Source: Blautia sp. An249 (GTDB taxonomy: Bacteria; Bacillota; Clostridia; Lachnospirales; Lachnospiraceae). Taken from it: a DNA stretch of 64,000 nucleotides. The DNA is taken from positions 310,001 to 374,000 of the forward strand of contig NZ_NFJL01000001.1 of NCBI RefSeq assembly GCF_002159835.1. Direction: 5' to 3'. Below, in pieces: positions 17,972 to 27,259 of this stretch. Position 1 is the first letter of the stretch. Every line of letters starts with the position of its first letter. The notes beneath the pieces are model-generated. The model searched no databases and was not told the DNA's origin. It saw only the letters and a list, made by a program, of their open reading frames with translations. The position numbers were made by a program, and so were the translations under genes.

Positions 17972-19065
17972 TGAATGGACCAAAAATCGTCATTGGGCTT
18001 TCAGGAGGCGTGGATTCTTCTGTAGCCGCATACCTGCTGAAGGAGCAGGGATATGATGTCCTGGGCGTTACTATGCAGACCATACCGGTGCAGGAGGGCG
18101 TCCGGGGAGAACACGGGGATCTTCAGATGATAGAAGATGCTAAAAAAGTTGCGGACTATCTGGGGATTCCCCATTATGTTGCAGATTTTCAGAAAGAATT
18201 TAAACAGTATGTGACGGATTATTTTGTCCGGGAATATCTGGAAGGACGGACACCCAATCCCTGTATTGTCTGTAACCGGATGGTGAAATGGGAAGCCCTT
18301 TTATCTTATGGGAAAAAGCTGGGAGCCAGTCAGATCGCCACAGGACATTATGCCAGAATTGACCGTCTCTCCAATGGAAGATATGCCCTGAAGCAGGCGG
18401 CGTCTTCTGCAAAAGATCAGACATATGCTTTATATAATCTGACACAGGAACAGCTTGCAGCTACGGTGATGCCGGTGGGACAGTACGAGAAGGAGGAAAT
18501 CCGGGCAATTGCAGAAAGAGCCGGGATTCCCGTGGCAAATAAGCCGGACAGTCAGGAAATCTGTTTCATTCCGGACAACGATTATGCCCGTTATATTGAG
18601 AAGAAATCCGGAAAAAAAGTACCGGAAGGAAATTATGTAACCGAGGACGGGACGGTTGTAGGCCGTCATAAAGGGATTATCCATTATACCATCGGCCAGA
18701 GGAAGGGACTGAATCTCTCTATGGGCCGTCCGGTTTTTGTTAGGGAAATCCGTCCGGAGACGAATGAGGTGGTCGTGGGAGAGAACGAAGATGTTTTTGC
18801 CTCGGCTTTAACCTGTACAAAGCTCAACTGGATGGCAGTGGACAAAGTGACAAAAGGGATGGAAGTTTCGGCGAAAATACGATATAATCATAAAGGAGAA
18901 GACTGTGTTTTAGAACCGCTGGAACAGGGGGAGGTTCTCTGCCGGTTTAAGCGGCCGGTAAGGGCAGTGACACCGGGACAGGCAGTGGTTTTTTACCAGA
19001 ATGGATATGTTGCCGGAGGCGGCATTATTATCGGGAAAACAGAAGATACAGGCAACCTAGTATAA
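17971..19065 (+). CDS. mnmA: tRNA-uridine 2-sulfurtransferase MnmA
   Basis: This 364-residue enzyme makes 2-thiouridine at the wobble position of Lys, Glu and Gln tRNAs. The PP-loop SGGVDSS is at 11-17. The catalytic cysteine pair is C98 (NPCIVCN, with C101 close by) and the cysteine near 197 in SQEICFIP. The C-terminal beta-barrel is present. Coupling to iscS-iscU fits a direct sulfur relay from cysteine to tRNA. Confidence 0.96.
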   Translation: MNGPKIVIGLSGGVDSSVAAYLLKEQGYDVLGVTMQTIPVQEGVRGEHGDLQMIEDAKKVADYLGIPHYVADFQKEFKQYVTDYFVREYLEGRTPNPCIVCNRMVKWEALLSYGKKLGASQIATGHYARIDRLSNGRYALKQAASSAKDQTYALYNLTQEQLAATVMPVGQYEKEEIRAIAERAGIPVANKPDSQEICFIPDNDYARYIEKKSGKKVPEGNYVTEDGTVVGRHKGIIHYTIGQRKGLNLSMGRPVFVREIRPETNEVVVGENEDVFASALTCTKLNWMAVDKVTKGMEVSAKIRYNHKGEDCVLEPLEQGEVLCRFKRPVRAVTPGQAVVFYQNGYVAGGGIIIGKTEDTGNLV

Positions 19066-19084
19066 CCAATATCGTGGTGAGAGT

Positions 19085-21445
19085 ATGACAGGATTAACGA
19101 AGGAACAAGTTCAGCAGAGGATCGATGCAGGGCAGATTAACCGGAATGAAGAACCCAATACCAGAACGTATAAGCAGATTATACGGGAGAATGTACTGAC
19201 TTTTTTTAACTTTTTAAATGTGGTTCTGCTGGTATTGGTACTTCTGGTGGGCTCCTATAAAAATTCCATGTTTATGGGAATTATTATTATTAACACGGTT
19301 ATCGGAATCGTTCAGGAGGTAAGAGCCAAGAAGACCATTGATAAGCTGGCCATATTAACGGCCAGTAAAAATGTGGTGGTCCGGGAAGGACAGAAATGGA
19401 ATGTGCCCACAGAAGAGATCGTCATTGACGATATTGTATATCTGAAAGCAGGGGAACAGGTGCCGGCAGATGCGGAGGTTCTGGAGGGAAGTCTGGAAGT
19501 CAACGAGTCTTTGCTTACAGGGGAATCCGATAACCTGGTAAAGGGCCGTGGAGACGGACTTTATTCGGGCAGCTTTGTCACGGCCGGAAATGCTTACTGC
19601 AAGATTATTCATGTGGGAAAAGAGAATTATGCCTCTCAGATTACAAGTGAAGCCAAGGAATTTAAGAAGCATAATTCGGAGCTTCGCAATGCTTTAAATA
19701 AAATCCTGAAGGTAATCAGTATTATTATTCTGCCGTTGGGAATTGTGCTCTTCTATAAGCAGTATCAGATTGTAGGAGACACCTTTGCCAACTCCGTTGT
19801 GAGTACTGTGGCGGCTGTTCTGGGCATGATTCCGGAAGGACTGGTTCTTCTGACCAGTGTGGCTCTGACTCTGGGGGCTCTGACTCTGGCCCGGAAGAAA
19901 ACGCTGGTACAGGAGCTGTACTGCATTGAGACGCTGGCCCGGGTAGATACCCTTTGCCTGGATAAAACAGGAACAATTACAGAAGGCAGTATGCGGGTGG
20001 AAAAAGTAGAGCTTCTGGAAAAAGAAGAAGATTCCTGGGATTCGGAGAAAGTTTCCCGGGTAATGGGAAATCTGATGGGCGTTCTTCAGGATGAAAATGC
20101 TACCTCGGATGCGATGCGGGAGCATTTTAAGGTACGCCGGGACTTTGTTCTGAATCATCGGATTCCCTTTTCATCAGAGAGAAAATACAGCGGGGCCTGT
20201 TATGAAGACGGCACTTATTTCATAGGCGCTGCGCAGTTCCTGTTTCCGGAAGGCGAGGAAGAACTGCTGGAGAAGTGCAGCAGATACAGCCAGGAAGGGC
20301 TGAGGATTCTGGTTCTGGCATACAGCCCCAATAAAAATCGAAGCACGGAGCTTCCGGAGGGTCTGCGGCCTTATGCCCTTCTGCTTCTGACGGATGTAAT
20401 ACGTCAGGAAGCTCCGGAAACCCTGCAGTTTTTTGCAAAACAGGGAGTAGACTTAAAGGTTATCTCCGGAGACGATCCGGTGACAGTTTCTGCGATTGCG
20501 AAAAAAGCAGGCCTTGAAAATGCGGAAAACTATATAGATGCCACCACCATTCAGACGGAAGAGGAAATGGCCCGGGCGGTGGCATCCTGCAGCGTGTTCG
20601 GCAGGGTGACGCCCCAGCAGAAAAAGCAGATGGTACTGGCTTTGAAGGAGCAGGGACATACGGTGGCCATGACCGGAGACGGGGTAAATGACGTATTGGC
20701 TTTAAAGGAATCCGACTGCAGCATTGCTATGGCGGCAGGAAGCGACGCGGCGAAAAATATTGCCAATGTGGTTTTACTGGACTCCAATTTCGGAGCAATG
20801 CCTCATATTGTGAATCAGGGCCGGCGGGTGGTAAACAATATCCGTATGGCGGCCTCCATGTTTCTGATTAAAACTATTTTTTCCGTCTGTCTGTCGCTTC
20901 TGACTATTTTCTTTGGGGATATGTACCCCTTTGAGCCGATTCAGATGTCTTTAATCAGCGCCTGTGCAGTGGGAATCCCAACGTTCCTTCTGGCTCAGGA
21001 GCGAAACTATAATAAGATTGATCACACCTTCCTGAGACATGTGTTTATTAACGCATTTCCGGCGGCTGTGACGATTACCGCCTGTGTATTCGCGGTTATG
21101 CTGGTTTGTCAGGGAGTATATCACTCCAATGAAATGTTAAATACTGCCTGCGTGCTGGTGACGGGATGGAATTATATGGCGGCTTTAAAGACGGTATATT
21201 CCCCTTTGAGCCGTTATCGTAAGATCATTATTTACGGCATGCAGTTTATCTTCTTCGGAGGGGCTGTGGTGCTGCAGAACCTGCTGAATCTGGGCTCACT
21301 GGAATTCGGCATGATTATTCTGGTCTTTCTGCTGATGATTTTCTCTCCGGTGGTCATAGACGCAATTACGTCTCTGTTAAAACGGCTGTATGAAAAATCC
21401 AGAAAAAGAAAGGAACAGAAAGCCGCTCTGGCGGTGAGAAGATAG
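19085..21445 (+). CDS. Cation-translocating P-type ATPase (substrate unknown)
   Basis: This 786-residue protein has the P-type ATPase layout: actuator loop with LTGES, the membrane motif IPEGLVLL, phosphorylation site D293 in DKTGTIT, hinge MTGDGVND, and several C-terminal membrane helices. It lacks N-terminal heavy-metal domains and CPC-type motifs, so it is not a Cu/Zn P1B pump. It belongs with the P2-like pumps common in Firmicutes; Ca or another cation is possible but not decidable. The C-terminus is basic. It follows mnmA by 19 bases and may share the transcript. Confidence 0.88.
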   Translation: MTGLTKEQVQQRIDAGQINRNEEPNTRTYKQIIRENVLTFFNFLNVVLLVLVLLVGSYKNSMFMGIIIINTVIGIVQEVRAKKTIDKLAILTASKNVVVREGQKWNVPTEEIVIDDIVYLKAGEQVPADAEVLEGSLEVNESLLTGESDNLVKGRGDGLYSGSFVTAGNAYCKIIHVGKENYASQITSEAKEFKKHNSELRNALNKILKVISIIILPLGIVLFYKQYQIVGDTFANSVVSTVAAVLGMIPEGLVLLTSVALTLGALTLARKKTLVQELYCIETLARVDTLCLDKTGTITEGSMRVEKVELLEKEEDSWDSEKVSRVMGNLMGVLQDENATSDAMREHFKVRRDFVLNHRIPFSSERKYSGACYEDGTYFIGAAQFLFPEGEEELLEKCSRYSQEGLRILVLAYSPNKNRSTELPEGLRPYALLLLTDVIRQEAPETLQFFAKQGVDLKVISGDDPVTVSAIAKKAGLENAENYIDATTIQTEEEMARAVASCSVFGRVTPQQKKQMVLALKEQGHTVAMTGDGVNDVLALKESDCSIAMAAGSDAAKNIANVVLLDSNFGAMPHIVNQGRRVVNNIRMAASMFLIKTIFSVCLSLLTIFFGDMYPFEPIQMSLISACAVGIPTFLLAQERNYNKIDHTFLRHVFINAFPAAVTITACVFAVMLVCQGVYHSNEMLNTACVLVTGWNYMAALKTVYSPLSRYRKIIIYGMQFIFFGGAVVLQNLLNLGSLEFGMIILVFLLMIFSPVVIDAITSLLKRLYEKSRKRKEQKAALAVRR

Positions 21446-21454
21446 AAAAGAGAA

Positions 21455-21487
21455 GGGCTGTCTCTCCTTATGGAGGGGCAGCCCGGT
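21455..21487 (+). terminator. Probable terminator after the P-type ATPase gene
   Basis: GGGCTG-CTCC / GGAG-CAGCCC hairpin, followed only by a weak T-rich stretch (GGTTTG). It lies before the convergent PHP gene. Confidence 0.5.
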
Positions 21488-21515
21488 TTGCATATTACAG
21501 AGAATGATTCTGTTT

Positions 21516-22337
21516 TCAGTCGAGAGGCAGAAACTGCGGCCTGCGGTTTTGAAAAACTGTGTAGTGGGTAAAACCGCAGGACTTTAACAGGTCGGGAAGT
21601 TTATGAAAGTCAAAGGCAATATTGCCGGGAATATGGGCGTCCGATCCAATCGTCAGTATTTCTCCCCCGAGCTGACGGTAGCGGGTTAAAATTTCTTCGC
21701 AGGGATTGGGGTGGCCAAGCCCGTAGTGAAATCCTCCGGTGTTCACTTCCAGTCCGACGTTTCTGGAGATCAGGGTCCGGAGAATTTCCTCCAGAATTTC
21801 CTCATAGCGTCCATAGGTGTAAAACTTATTTTTATTGGGGCCGTAGCGAACCACATAGTCAATATGTCCGTAAACGTCCATCTGATCAAAAACTTTCAGA
21901 TTGTCCAGGATGGATTCAAAATAGGAGGTATAGGCTTCTTCCTCGGTACGATCTTCGTAAAAAGCAGGATAATAGGGATCGCATCCGTCTGTTACATGAG
22001 AGGATCCGATAACGAAATCAAACTCCCATTCTTTCAGAAGCGCCTGATGACGGGAGGCAAGATGGGGCTGAAGGCCCAGTTCCAGTCCGAATCTTAAATC
22101 TATGGAATCTTTATATTTTTCCTTCAATTCCACTAGTCGGTTCCGATAGGCGGGGATGTCCAGGTCAAAAGCAGTATGTTCGGGAGTGGGAGGAAAATCC
22201 CAGTCCAGATGTTCCGTAAAGCACATAAGGGAGAGACCTCTGGCAATGCCCTCCTGTATCATAGTTTCCATGGGGATTTCTCCATCGCCGGAAAAATCGG
22301 AGTGGAGATGAAAATCTGCCATAATCTTTCTGCTCAT
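21516..22337 (-). CDS. PHP-domain phosphatase (histidinol-phosphatase HisJ-like)
   Basis: This 273-residue TIM-barrel-like PHP protein begins MADFHLHSDFSGDG, the first metal-binding HxH motif. It also has IGSSHVTDG, GHIDYVVRYGP and TIGSDAHIP near the C-terminus, which complete the metal site. It is the right length for HisJ/YtvP histidinol phosphatase, but no his gene is nearby and a broader phosphoesterase role is possible. Start is ATG 22337 behind AAGGAG; a 40-codon upstream in-frame extension lies on the promoter and is rejected. Confidence 0.85.
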   Translation of the reverse strand: MSRKIMADFHLHSDFSGDGEIPMETMIQEGIARGLSLMCFTEHLDWDFPPTPEHTAFDLDIPAYRNRLVELKEKYKDSIDLRFGLELGLQPHLASRHQALLKEWEFDFVIGSSHVTDGCDPYYPAFYEDRTEEEAYTSYFESILDNLKVFDQMDVYGHIDYVVRYGPNKNKFYTYGRYEEILEEILRTLISRNVGLEVNTGGFHYGLGHPNPCEEILTRYRQLGGEILTIGSDAHIPGNIAFDFHKLPDLLKSCGFTHYTVFQNRRPQFLPLD

Positions 22338-22377
22338 TGTTATATTCTCCTTAAAAATAATGGATCTTACAGACCCA

Positions 22378-22406
22378 GTATAGCATAAATCTGCCACTTC
22401 TGATAA
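22378..22406 (-). promoter_or_regulatory. Promoter of the PHP phosphatase gene
   Basis: On the minus strand: TTATCA (22406-22401), 17-base spacer, TATACT (22383-22378). It is back to back with the gap promoter. Confidence 0.6.
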
Positions 22407-22424
22407 ATTTTTAGGAAAATAGTC

Positions 22425-22453
22425 TTGAATTTTTAGATAAAATTGGTTACAAT
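22425..22453 (+). promoter_or_regulatory. Promoter of gap
   Basis: TTGAAT (22425-22430), 17-base spacer, TACAAT (22448-22453). It gives a leader of about 70 bases that contains the hairpin at 22467-22495. Confidence 0.75.
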
Positions 22454-22466
22454 ACAACTTAGGTTG

Positions 22467-22495
22467 GCGTTTCGTTAATAAGGTGTGAGAAACGC
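22467..22495 (+). promoter_or_regulatory. Stem-loop in the gap 5' leader
   Basis: GCGTTTC (22467-22473) pairs with GAAACGC (22489-22495) across a 15-base loop that contains AATAAGGTGTGA. It would form close to the 5' end of the gap mRNA and has no T-run, so it is not a terminator. A stabilising role is a guess. Confidence 0.5.
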
Positions 22496-22527
22496 AAATT
22501 TTACCTTAAAAATAGGAGGAATTTATC

Positions 22528-23541
22528 ATGGCAGTAAAAGTTGCAATTAATGGATTCGGACGTATTGGACGTCTTGCTTTCAGACAGATGTTTGGAGCAG
22601 AAGGTTATGAAGTAGTTGCTATCAACGACTTAACTTCTCCAAAAATGTTAGCTCATTTATTAAAATATGATTCTACTCAGGGCAGATATGCACTGTGCGA
22701 TAAAGTAGAAGCAGGCGAAGACTCCATCATCGTTGACGGTAAAGAAATCAAAATCTATGCAAAAGCAGACGCTTCTGAACTTCCCTGGGGAGAAATCGGC
22801 GTAGACGTTGTATTAGAGTGTACAGGTTTCTATACATCCAAAGAAAAAGCTTCTGCTCACTTAAAAGCAGGCGCTAAGAAAGTCGTTATTTCTGCTCCGG
22901 CTGGTAACGATCTGCCTACAATCGTATATAACGTAAACCATGACACATTAACAAAAGATGATCATATCATCTCCGCAGCTTCCTGTACAACAAACTGCTT
23001 AGCACCTATGGCAAAAGCTTTAAATGACTTAGCACCGGTTAAATCTGGTATCATGTGCACCATCCACGCTTACACAGGCGATCAGATGACTCTGGACGGA
23101 CCTCAGAGAAAAGGTGATTTAAGAAGAAGCCGTGCTGCAGCTGTAAATATTGTTCCTAACAGCACAGGTGCTGCAAAAGCTATCGGTCTTGTTATTCCGG
23201 AACTGAATGGTAAATTAATCGGTTCTGCACAGCGTGTACCTACTCCTACAGGTTCTACAACAATCTTAACAGCAGTTGTTGAAGGAAACGTAACAGTTGA
23301 TCAGATTAACGCAGCTATGAAAGCAGCTTCCAATGAATCTTTCGGATACAACGAAGATGAAATCGTATCCAGCGACATCGTTGGTATGAAATATGGTTCT
23401 CTGTTCGATGCTACTCAGACAATGGTTCTTCCATTAGAGAACGGCACAACAGAAGTACAGGTTGTTTCCTGGTATGACAATGAAAACTCTTACACAAGCC
23501 AGATGGTAAGAACAATCAAACATTTCGGAACATTACTGTAA
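22528..23541 (+). CDS. gap: Glyceraldehyde-3-phosphate dehydrogenase (NAD, type I)
   Basis: This 337-residue glycolytic enzyme begins with the Rossmann motif INGFGRIGR. Catalytic C153 lies in [12 protein letters not shown], and [14 protein letters not shown] and [11 protein letters not shown] are present. Codon choice is visibly biased (many GTA, GCA, GTT and few rare codons), as expected for a very highly expressed gene. It follows AGGAGG and is separated from pgk by an internal terminator. Confidence 0.98.
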   Translation: MAVKVAINGFGRIGRLAFRQMFGAEGYEVVAINDLTSPKMLAHLLKYDSTQGRYALCDKVEAGEDSIIVDGKEIKIYAKADASELPWGEIGVDVVLECTGFYTSKEKASAHLKAGAKKVVISAPAGNDLPTIVYNVNHDTLTKDDHIISAASCTTNCLAPMAKALNDLAPVKSGIMCTIHAYTGDQMTLDGPQRKGDLRRSRAAAVNIVPNSTGAAKAIGLVIPELNGKLIGSAQRVPTPTGSTTILTAVVEGNVTVDQINAAMKAASNESFGYNEDEIVSSDIVGMKYGSLFDATQTMVLPLENGTTEVQVVSWYDNENSYTSQMVRTIKHFGTLL

Positions 23542-23568
23542 TTGTTATAAGAATTATAGACTCATTAA

Positions 23569-23599
23569 GGGTCCGGTCTTGTATGGGCCGGACCCTTTT
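23569..23599 (+). terminator. Terminator between gap and pgk
   Basis: GGGTCCGG (23569-23576) pairs with CCGGACCC (23588-23595), then TTTTA. It would make gap largely monocistronic. No clear pgk promoter was found in the remaining 30 bases, so partial readthrough is likely. Confidence 0.8.
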
Positions 23600-23629
23600 A
23601 TCATGGAACAAAAAGGAAGGAGTATCCCT

Positions 23630-24835
23630 ATGTTAAATAAAAAATCAGTTGATGATATTAATGTAAAAGGAAAAAAAGTCCTGGTAAGATGTGATTTTAA
23701 TGTTCCTCTGAAAGAAGGAAAGATCACAGACGAAAACCGTCTGGTAGCCGCTCTTCCTACAATTAAAAAATTAATCGCAGACGGCGGAAAAGTGATTCTC
23801 TGCTCTCATTTGGGAAAACCCAAAGGAGAACCGAAACCGGAATTATCTCTGGCTCCTGTTGCTGTAAGACTTTCTGAGCTTCTGGGACAGGAAGTAAAAT
23901 TCGCAGCAGATCCGGAAGTAGTCGGACCAAATGCAAAAGCCGCTGTAGAAGCTATGGCAGACGGAGATGTGGTTTTACTGGAAAATACACGTTATCGTGT
24001 GGAAGAAACGAAAAACGGCGAAGCATTCAGCAAAGAACTGGCTTCTTTATGCGAAGTGTTCGTAAATGATGCATTTGGAACTGCACACAGAGCACACTGC
24101 TCTAATGTAGGTGTAACTCAGTATGTGGATACTGCAGTAGTAGGCTACTTAATGCAGAAGGAAATCGACTTCCTGGGCAATGCAGTAGAAAATCCAACCC
24201 GTCCTTTCGTTGCTATCTTAGGCGGAGCAAAAGTTGCAGATAAATTAAATGTAATCTCCAACCTTCTGGAAAAATGCGATACTTTAATTATCGGCGGCGG
24301 TATGGCTTATACCTTCCTGAAAGCGCAGGGAAAAGAAGTCGGAAAATCTTTAGTAGATGATACCAAACTGGATTACTGCAAAGAAATGACAGAAAAAGCA
24401 GAAAAATTAGGCAAGAAACTTCTGCTTCCCATTGATACAGCAGTTGCACCGGAATTCCCCAACCCGATTGATGCAGAAATTGCCGTTTCCAACGTATCTG
24501 TTGACGCAATGCCAGCAGAAGAATTAGGACTGGACATCGGACCGGAAACAGCAAAACTTTATGCGGATGCCGTAAAATCTGCAAAAACAGTTGTGTGGAA
24601 CGGACCGATGGGTGTATTTGAAAACCCGGTTCTGGCACAGGGAACCATTGCAGTTGCAAAAGCTTTAGCTGAAACAGATGCAACCACCATCATCGGCGGC
24701 GGCGACTCTGCAGCAGCCGTAAATCAGTTGGGATTCGGCGATAAAATGAGCCACATTTCCACAGGCGGCGGCGCATCCCTGGAATTCCTGGAAGGAAAAG
24801 AACTCCCAGGCGTAGCAGCAGCCAACGATAAATAG
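23630..24835 (+). CDS. pgk: Phosphoglycerate kinase
   Basis: This 401-residue two-domain kinase transfers phosphate from 1,3-bisphosphoglycerate to ADP. It shows [11 protein letters not shown] near the N-terminus, the substrate-binding [12 protein letters not shown], and the C-terminal nucleotide motif [12 protein letters not shown] with [16 protein letters not shown] 23630 follows AAGGAAGGAG; an upstream in-frame start falls inside the gap terminator. Followed by a palindromic element and tpiA. Confidence 0.98.
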   Translation: MLNKKSVDDINVKGKKVLVRCDFNVPLKEGKITDENRLVAALPTIKKLIADGGKVILCSHLGKPKGEPKPELSLAPVAVRLSELLGQEVKFAADPEVVGPNAKAAVEAMADGDVVLLENTRYRVEETKNGEAFSKELASLCEVFVNDAFGTAHRAHCSNVGVTQYVDTAVVGYLMQKEIDFLGNAVENPTRPFVAILGGAKVADKLNVISNLLEKCDTLIIGGGMAYTFLKAQGKEVGKSLVDDTKLDYCKEMTEKAEKLGKKLLLPIDTAVAPEFPNPIDAEIAVSNVSVDAMPAEELGLDIGPETAKLYADAVKSAKTVVWNGPMGVFENPVLAQGTIAVAKALAETDATTIIGGGDSAAAVNQLGFGDKMSHISTGGGASLEFLEGKELPGVAAANDK

Positions 24836-24836
24836 A

Positions 24837-24928
24837 GCACTTAGCGATTGGCAAGCCGAAGGCGCAGACAGAGTTTCGTGTGAATTTAGTTCGAGGGAAC
24901 TTAATGAAGACGAGCGAGAGCAAAGTGC
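24837..24928. repeat. 92-base imperfect palindromic element between pgk and tpiA
   Basis: The ends GCACTT (24837-24842) and AAGTGC (24923-24928) are complementary. The centre is a hairpin with GTTC-GAGG-GAAC at 24889-24900, extendable to 7-8 pairs on each side with one mismatch. The composition (AGCGA, GAGCGAGAGC) is unlike the flanking genes. It looks like a dispersed intergenic repeat of the kind seen in Lachnospiraceae, but only one copy is in this window, so the repeat status is inferred. It is not a standard terminator because no T-run follows. Confidence 0.5.
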
Positions 24929-24964
24929 GGAAAAAGTGCAGATTCAGGTAAAGGAGAAGATAGA

Positions 24965-25717
24965 ATGGCAAGAAAGAAAATTATTGCAGGAAACTGGAAA
25001 ATGAATATGACTCCCAGCGAAGCTGTAGAGTTGGTAAATACTTTAAAACCTCTGGTAGCTAATGAGGAAGCGGACGTTGTATTTTGCGTACCGGCCATTG
25101 ACATTGTACCTGTAGCAGAAGCCTGCAAAGGTTCTAACATCCAGGTGGGCGCTGAGAATATGTATTTTGAGGAAAAGGGTGCTTACACCGGAGAAATTTC
25201 CCCGAACATGCTGGTAGATGCCGGAGTAAAATATGTAATTCTCGGACATTCTGAAAGAAGAGGATATTTCGGCGAAACCGATGCAGATATTAACAAAAAA
25301 ATGCATAAAGCATTTGAACACAATCTGATCCCGATTATGTGCTGTGGAGAGTCTCTGGAGCAGAGAGAACAGGGAGTAACCATGGACTTCATCCGTCAGC
25401 AGGTAAAAATTGGCTTCCAGGGACTGACAGCAGATCAGGCAAAACAGGCAGTCATCGCTTATGAACCGATTTGGGCTATCGGAACAGGAAAAACTGCTAC
25501 AACGGAACAGGCGCAGGAAGTATGCAAAGGAATCCGCGAATGCATCGCAGAAGTATACGATGCTGCAACAGCAGAAGCAATCCGGATTCAGTACGGCGGA
25601 TCAGTAAACGCTGCAACAGCAGCAGACTTATTCGCTCAGGAAGATATTGACGGCGGATTAGTCGGAGGCGCTGCTTTAAAACCAGACTTCGGAAAGATTG
25701 TAAACTATAATAAATAA
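24965..25717 (+). CDS. tpiA: Triosephosphate isomerase
   Basis: This 250-residue TIM barrel interconverts dihydroxyacetone phosphate and glyceraldehyde 3-phosphate. It has the N-terminal GNWKMN (catalytic Lys), LGHSERR with the catalytic histidine near 96, and [13 protein letters not shown] with catalytic Glu about 167. The phosphate-binding end IQYGGSVN and GGLVGGAAL is present. It follows AAGGAG and ends in a strong terminator. Confidence 0.98.
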   Translation: MARKKIIAGNWKMNMTPSEAVELVNTLKPLVANEEADVVFCVPAIDIVPVAEACKGSNIQVGAENMYFEEKGAYTGEISPNMLVDAGVKYVILGHSERRGYFGETDADINKKMHKAFEHNLIPIMCCGESLEQREQGVTMDFIRQQVKIGFQGLTADQAKQAVIAYEPIWAIGTGKTATTEQAQEVCKGIRECIAEVYDAATAEAIRIQYGGSVNAATAADLFAQEDIDGGLVGGAALKPDFGKIVNYNK

Positions 25718-25726
25718 GTAAGAATG

Positions 25727-25768
25727 GAAAAGGGCCGGCGCAAAGATTTGCGCGCCCTTTTCTTTTTT
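25727..25768 (+). terminator. Rho-independent terminator after tpiA
   Basis: GAAAAGGGC-cg-GCGCAAA, loop GA, TTTGCGC-GCCCTTTTC, then T6. Confidence 0.9.
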
Positions 25769-25809
25769 CAAATCTACTTTGAAGAAAAGCGCTGTCGTGC
25801 AGAAGAAAG

Positions 25810-25838
25810 TTGACAAAAATGGTTTTCTAACCTAAGAT
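25810..25838 (+). promoter_or_regulatory. Promoter of hom
   Basis: TTGACA (25810-25815), 17-base spacer, TAAGAT (25833-25838), about 38 bases before the hom start. Confidence 0.78.
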
Positions 25839-25875
25839 AAGTACAGACGAATTGATTTATGAAGGAGAAAAGGCT

Positions 25876-27189
25876 ATGGAGCAGGAAAAGATTGTGTATG
25901 CAGCCTTATTAGGGCTGGGAACTGTAGGAGGCGGCGTCTATAAGGTATTAAAAAGCCAGGAGTCGGAAACAGAGAAAAAACTGGGAACACAGATCAAAAT
26001 AAAAAAGATTCTGGTTCGGAATACAGAGAAAGCGGCAGGTAAACTTCCAGAAGAAGACAGAGGACTTCTGACCAATTCCTGGGAGGAAATCCTTCAGGAT
26101 CCGGAAATTTCCATTGTCATTGAACTGGTTGGAGGAATCAAAGCTGCGAAAACCTATATTTCAGAAGCTCTTCAGGCCGGAAAACACGTGGTAACGGCCA
26201 ATAAAGACTTAATTGCTGTTCATGGAAAAGAATTATTTGACCTGGCGGAAGAAAATAACCGGGATTTCCTTTTTGAAGCAGCAGTGGCAGGAGGGATTCC
26301 GATTATCCGTCCTTTAAAACAGTGTCTGGCAGGAAACCATATGACAGAGGTTATGGGAATTGTCAATGGAACGACCAATTTCATCTTAACGAAAATGAGC
26401 CAGGAGGGAATGGAGTTTGAAGAGGCTCTGGCTCTTGCTACGGATTTGGGCTATGCGGAAGCAGATCCTACGGCAGATATTGAAGGGATTGACGCGGGAA
26501 GGAAAGTGGCAATTCTGGCTTCAGTGGCATTTAATTCCCGGGTGGTTCTTGATGACGTATATATTGAGGGAATTACAAAAATAACAGCTACCGATATTCG
26601 TTATGCTTCAGAAATGGGATGTGCCATTAAACTTCTGGGCGTAGCGCGCAACACACAAGACGGAATTGAGGCTTACGTAAGTCCGATGCTGATCCCAAGC
26701 TCTCATCCTCTTTCTTCTGTCAATGATTCCTATAACGCCGTATTTGTTCACGGAGACGCGGTGGAAGACGCTATGTTCTTTGGCAGAGGGGCAGGAGAGC
26801 TTCCTACGGCCAGCGCAGTCGTAGGAGATGTGTTCGACGTAGTCAGAAATATGAGTTATAACTGCAGCGGAAGAATTTCCTGTACCTGTTATAAACAGAT
26901 TCCGGTTAAGAAAATGGAAGATACCTACAATCGTTTTTTCTTAAGACTGAGAGTGGAAGACCGGTGCGGTGTACTGGCAGAACTGACCAGTGTTTTTGCA
27001 AAGAACCATGTCAGCGTGGCACAGATTATACAGAAAGATGCAAAATCCAAAGAAGAGGCAGAAATTGTGGTAATTACCTCCCGGGTAAGAGAAGGAGATA
27101 TTCAGAAAGCTCTTTCTGAAATAGCAACGAAGGAATGCGTACGTAAAGTTTCGGCTATGATCCGGGTTTATGCAAAAGAAAATGAATAA
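25876..27189 (+). CDS. hom: Homoserine dehydrogenase with C-terminal ACT domain
   Basis: This 437-residue enzyme reduces aspartate semialdehyde to homoserine for threonine and methionine. The N-terminal NAD(P) motif is GLGTVGGGVY; the catalytic domain has GIVNGTTNFILTKM and ADPTADIEGIDAGRK. The last 80 residues (RVEDRCGVLAELTSVFAKN) form an ACT domain that usually mediates threonine inhibition. ATG 25876 follows GAAGGAG; the upstream TTG at 25852 is less likely. It is transcribed on its own between glycolytic genes. Confidence 0.95.
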   Translation: MEQEKIVYAALLGLGTVGGGVYKVLKSQESETEKKLGTQIKIKKILVRNTEKAAGKLPEEDRGLLTNSWEEILQDPEISIVIELVGGIKAAKTYISEALQAGKHVVTANKDLIAVHGKELFDLAEENNRDFLFEAAVAGGIPIIRPLKQCLAGNHMTEVMGIVNGTTNFILTKMSQEGMEFEEALALATDLGYAEADPTADIEGIDAGRKVAILASVAFNSRVVLDDVYIEGITKITATDIRYASEMGCAIKLLGVARNTQDGIEAYVSPMLIPSSHPLSSVNDSYNAVFVHGDAVEDAMFFGRGAGELPTASAVVGDVFDVVRNMSYNCSGRISCTCYKQIPVKKMEDTYNRFFLRLRVEDRCGVLAELTSVFAKNHVSVAQIIQKDAKSKEEAEIVVITSRVREGDIQKALSEIATKECVRKVSAMIRVYAKENE

Positions 27190-27193
27190 AAGA

Positions 27194-27223
27194 TTGCATT
27201 TATCAGGCAATTAATACTATAAT
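27194..27223 (+). promoter_or_regulatory. Promoter of gpmI
   Basis: TTGCAT (27194-27199), 18-base spacer, TATAAT (27218-27223), directly after the hom stop. Confidence 0.65.
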
Positions 27224-27259
27224 AATGGCCATAGAAGAGAAAGGAGAAAGGAACAAATT

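Noticed and set aside
22338-22457. N-terminal extension of the PHP phosphatase
   Set aside because: These 40 codons overlap the gene's own promoter and the gap -35/-10 region; the AAGGAG-preceded ATG 22337 fits the family start.
24885-24905. tRNA T-arm-like GTTCGAGG motif
   Set aside because: No acceptor stem, D-arm or anticodon arm can be drawn around it; it is the centre of the palindromic element.
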